Shown piece after piece: positions 32,890-34,353 of a stretch of DNA of 34,353 nucleotides (positions within the stretch are counted from its first letter, which is position 1; each line of letters begins with the position of its first letter). The notes under the pieces are model-generated. The model ran no database searches. It was not told the DNA's origin and saw nothing but the letters and a program-made list of their open reading frames with translations. Source of the stretch: Candidatus Omnitrophota bacterium (GTDB taxonomy: Bacteria; Omnitrophota; Gorgyraeia; Zapsychrales; Zapsychraceae); NCBI GenBank assembly GCA_018812705.1, contig JAHJCZ010000041.1, positions 1 through 34,353 on the forward strand, in the 5' to 3' direction. A program made the position numbers and the translations under genes.

Positions 32890-34353
32890 TTATTCCTCCG
32901 TATTTTCCGTCTTAGTATCATCATCGTCAGCAAACGATTTTAATTTTAAAGTTATCTCAAAAGCAGACACATCTTTTCCTCTGTCCTTCTTTGATGTAGT
33001 TGACTTGATCTCCACACTCTTAAAAAGCGCTGACTCTTTAAGCGTTGTTCCCAAATTAAAAACAAGTGACGCGATCTCAGATACGCCTTGGATACTTACG
33101 CTTCCATCTTCATCAAGAAATACATTTGTTAAATAAACACTATCAGGAATATTATAATATAGCTCTCTTATTGTTTCTAAACTAACCATCCTTCCAGCTA
33201 AATACTTCTGAATGATCTTTGTTTGCTTAGAGTCCTCTTCCAGTTTTACAACTTCTTCTCTATTTGCTTTGTATTTTGATTGCAGTTTATTCAAATATGT
33301 ACTTTTAAAATAAATACGTAATCCTAAAGTTAAAGCCACTAAAAATAGGATTATAAATCCTGTAGTGGCTGCCTTAAAAAGCTCTTTTCCTTGTTCTTCC
33401 AATGATCTTTGCATAAGAACTTCTTCAGGCATTAGATCTACCTGAATATCCTGAACAATTGATGCAGAAGAAATTATATCTAAGAATGAAGCGTTGGGAT
33501 AATTATTGGCTATTTTCTTTATTGATGAACTCGTTGCTTTAACATTATCAACATAAGGAACAAATTCAACTGCCCAGTTCAGCTTTTCTTTTAATGCTGC
33601 TTGAAGGGCTTTTGTATGTTCATCCTCATTAGTAATTAAATACTGAGCAGGTGCCGGTTCAATGTCCTCATTAATATAAAGATCCAAAGTCATTTTAATC
33701 TCATCAACTAGCTTGTTGATCGCAGTCTCACCCTCTTTAGCAAGCTGAATCTTACCTATAGGAACACTTCTCGAAGAAATTGAAATACCATGGAAAGCTA
33801 TGACAAAGTTTGTTGAATTTTCATCAACATCAATAATCCCCTTTGGAATGGCTTCGTTCTTCAAACCAAGCGCATCAGAATATAATCCTGCGATTCCTTC
33901 TGGAGCAAAAAGCACTTTTTCGATCTTAATTCCTGCTTTTTCAAAAACCTCCAACTGATGCTTAAGCACATTTTTGTTAGCAATTACAAGAAGGATCTTT
34001 GAATAATTGCTTTTATATACTCCAATATTCACAAAACCAACCTGGATCTCATCTCTTGAAAAAGGCGTATGACGCCCTGCCTGCAAACCTACAATAGACT
34101 TGATCTCGTCAGGATTCGTCGAGGGGACTTCAATATTCTTTGTTGTTACCATGCTAGGTGGAACAACACTGACTGCAATGGATTTCTTTGTATTAAAACC
34201 GCTTAATGCAGATTGCACAGTTTTGGGAAGGTCTGCATCAGACATTCCTTTTACATCTACTGAAACGACATTTAGAACTTTACAGGATTTTAACGAACCT
34301 TTGACTTGAGCAATTTTTAACAGGTCATCACCCAAAGAAATACAAATATAATA
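32890..34353 (-). CDS. PilM-PilN fusion (GspL-like), 5' end outside the window
   Basis: At least 487 residues. The frame is open to the window edge and reads YYICISLGDDLLKIAQVKGS, which fits the start of a PilM-type actin-like domain, so the true start is a few codons beyond 34353. A TTG at 34335 would also fit but loses the first strand. Residues ~1-320 are the cytoplasmic PilM fold (for example EIKSIVGLQAGRHTPFSRDE, IIDVDENSTNFVIAFHG). A membrane helix follows (FIILFLVALTLGLRIYF). Then comes a PilN-like coiled coil and domain (YYNIPDSVYLTNVFLDEDGS). PilM and PilN are separate proteins in most pili but fused in GspL of type II secretion. It heads the pilO and TPR genes. Confidence 0.82.
   Translation of the reverse strand, partial: YYICISLGDDLLKIAQVKGSLKSCKVLNVVSVDVKGMSDADLPKTVQSALSGFNTKKSIAVSVVPPSMVTTKNIEVPSTNPDEIKSIVGLQAGRHTPFSRDEIQVGFVNIGVYKSNYSKILLVIANKNVLKHQLEVFEKAGIKIEKVLFAPEGIAGLYSDALGLKNEAIPKGIIDVDENSTNFVIAFHGISISSRSVPIGKIQLAKEGETAINKLVDEIKMTLDLYINEDIEPAPAQYLITNEDEHTKALQAALKEKLNWAVEFVPYVDNVKATSSSIKKIANNYPNASFLDIISSASIVQDIQVDLMPEEVLMQRSLEEQGKELFKAATTGFIILFLVALTLGLRIYFKSTYLNKLQSKYKANREEVVKLEEDSKQTKIIQKYLAGRMVSLETIRELYYNIPDSVYLTNVFLDEDGSVSIQGVSEIASLVFNLGTTLKESALFKSVEIKSTTSKKDRGKDVSAFEITLKLKSFADDDDTKTENTEE

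Noticed and set aside
1-34353. CRISPR arrays, rRNA genes and insertion-sequence transposases.
   Set aside because: No regularly spaced 24-37 base repeats, no rRNA-like blocks and no transposase or integrase motifs were seen on either strand.

Overview
The window is AT-rich bacterial DNA. The best guess for the host is the candidate phylum Omnitrophota (formerly OP3). The main argument is a 1865-residue secreted or anchored multidomain protein (19186-24783). From memory, its N-terminal ~300 residues, its hydrophobic C-terminal tail and its short 'SML' linkers resemble a protein architecture of that phylum; no search was run. Other features fit a deep-branching Gram-negative-like lineage: many TPR proteins, GT-C membrane glycosyltransferases, a bacterial STT3-like oligosaccharyltransferase, a lipoprotein and a fused PilM-PilN.

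Region 1 (1 to about 8656) looks like a mobile, defence-rich island. Every gene in it is on the minus strand: a type I restriction-modification methylase HsdM (cut by the window edge), an HNH endonuclease, an operon of mostly unknown genes led by a degenerate DnaB-like helicase, and a coiled-coil membrane protein. Four copies of a repeat lie at the boundaries of these modules. Each has a paired GTTAGC-type motif with an 11-bp period and, beyond it, GACCTTCAG; the spacing is exactly 61 bp in three copies and 103 bp in the fourth. They read like attachment sites left by serial insertion of gene cassettes. The island ends at the 5' half of a tRNA-Lys(CTT) gene that is cut in its anticodon stem. 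No integrase is visible in the window.

Region 2 (8657-9249) is non-coding and holds two near-identical palindromes. Region 3 (9250-18586) is chromosomal. It has a GT-C glycosyltransferase on the plus strand, then a minus-strand series: PhoH2 (PIN plus PhoH ATPase), a TMTC-like membrane TPR protein, an EamA transporter, a membrane-anchored protein-L-isoaspartate methyltransferase, FluC/CrcB, a CNT nucleoside transporter and an exported ankyrin protein.

Region 4 (18651-27573) is a signalling block: a lone response regulator, the giant protein with two tandem histidine-kinase modules, a family-6-type hypoxanthine-DNA glycosylase, a HAMP sensor kinase and a lipoprotein. The last three form one operon. 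Region 5 (27779-31221, plus strand) has an exported trypsin-like protease and the STT3-like protein, whose catalytic motifs are present but whose WWD sequon-binding motif reads WWPPG. Region 6 (31332 to the end, minus strand) is part of a type IV pilus or type II secretion operon: PilM-PilN fusion, PilO-like protein and an exported TPR protein.
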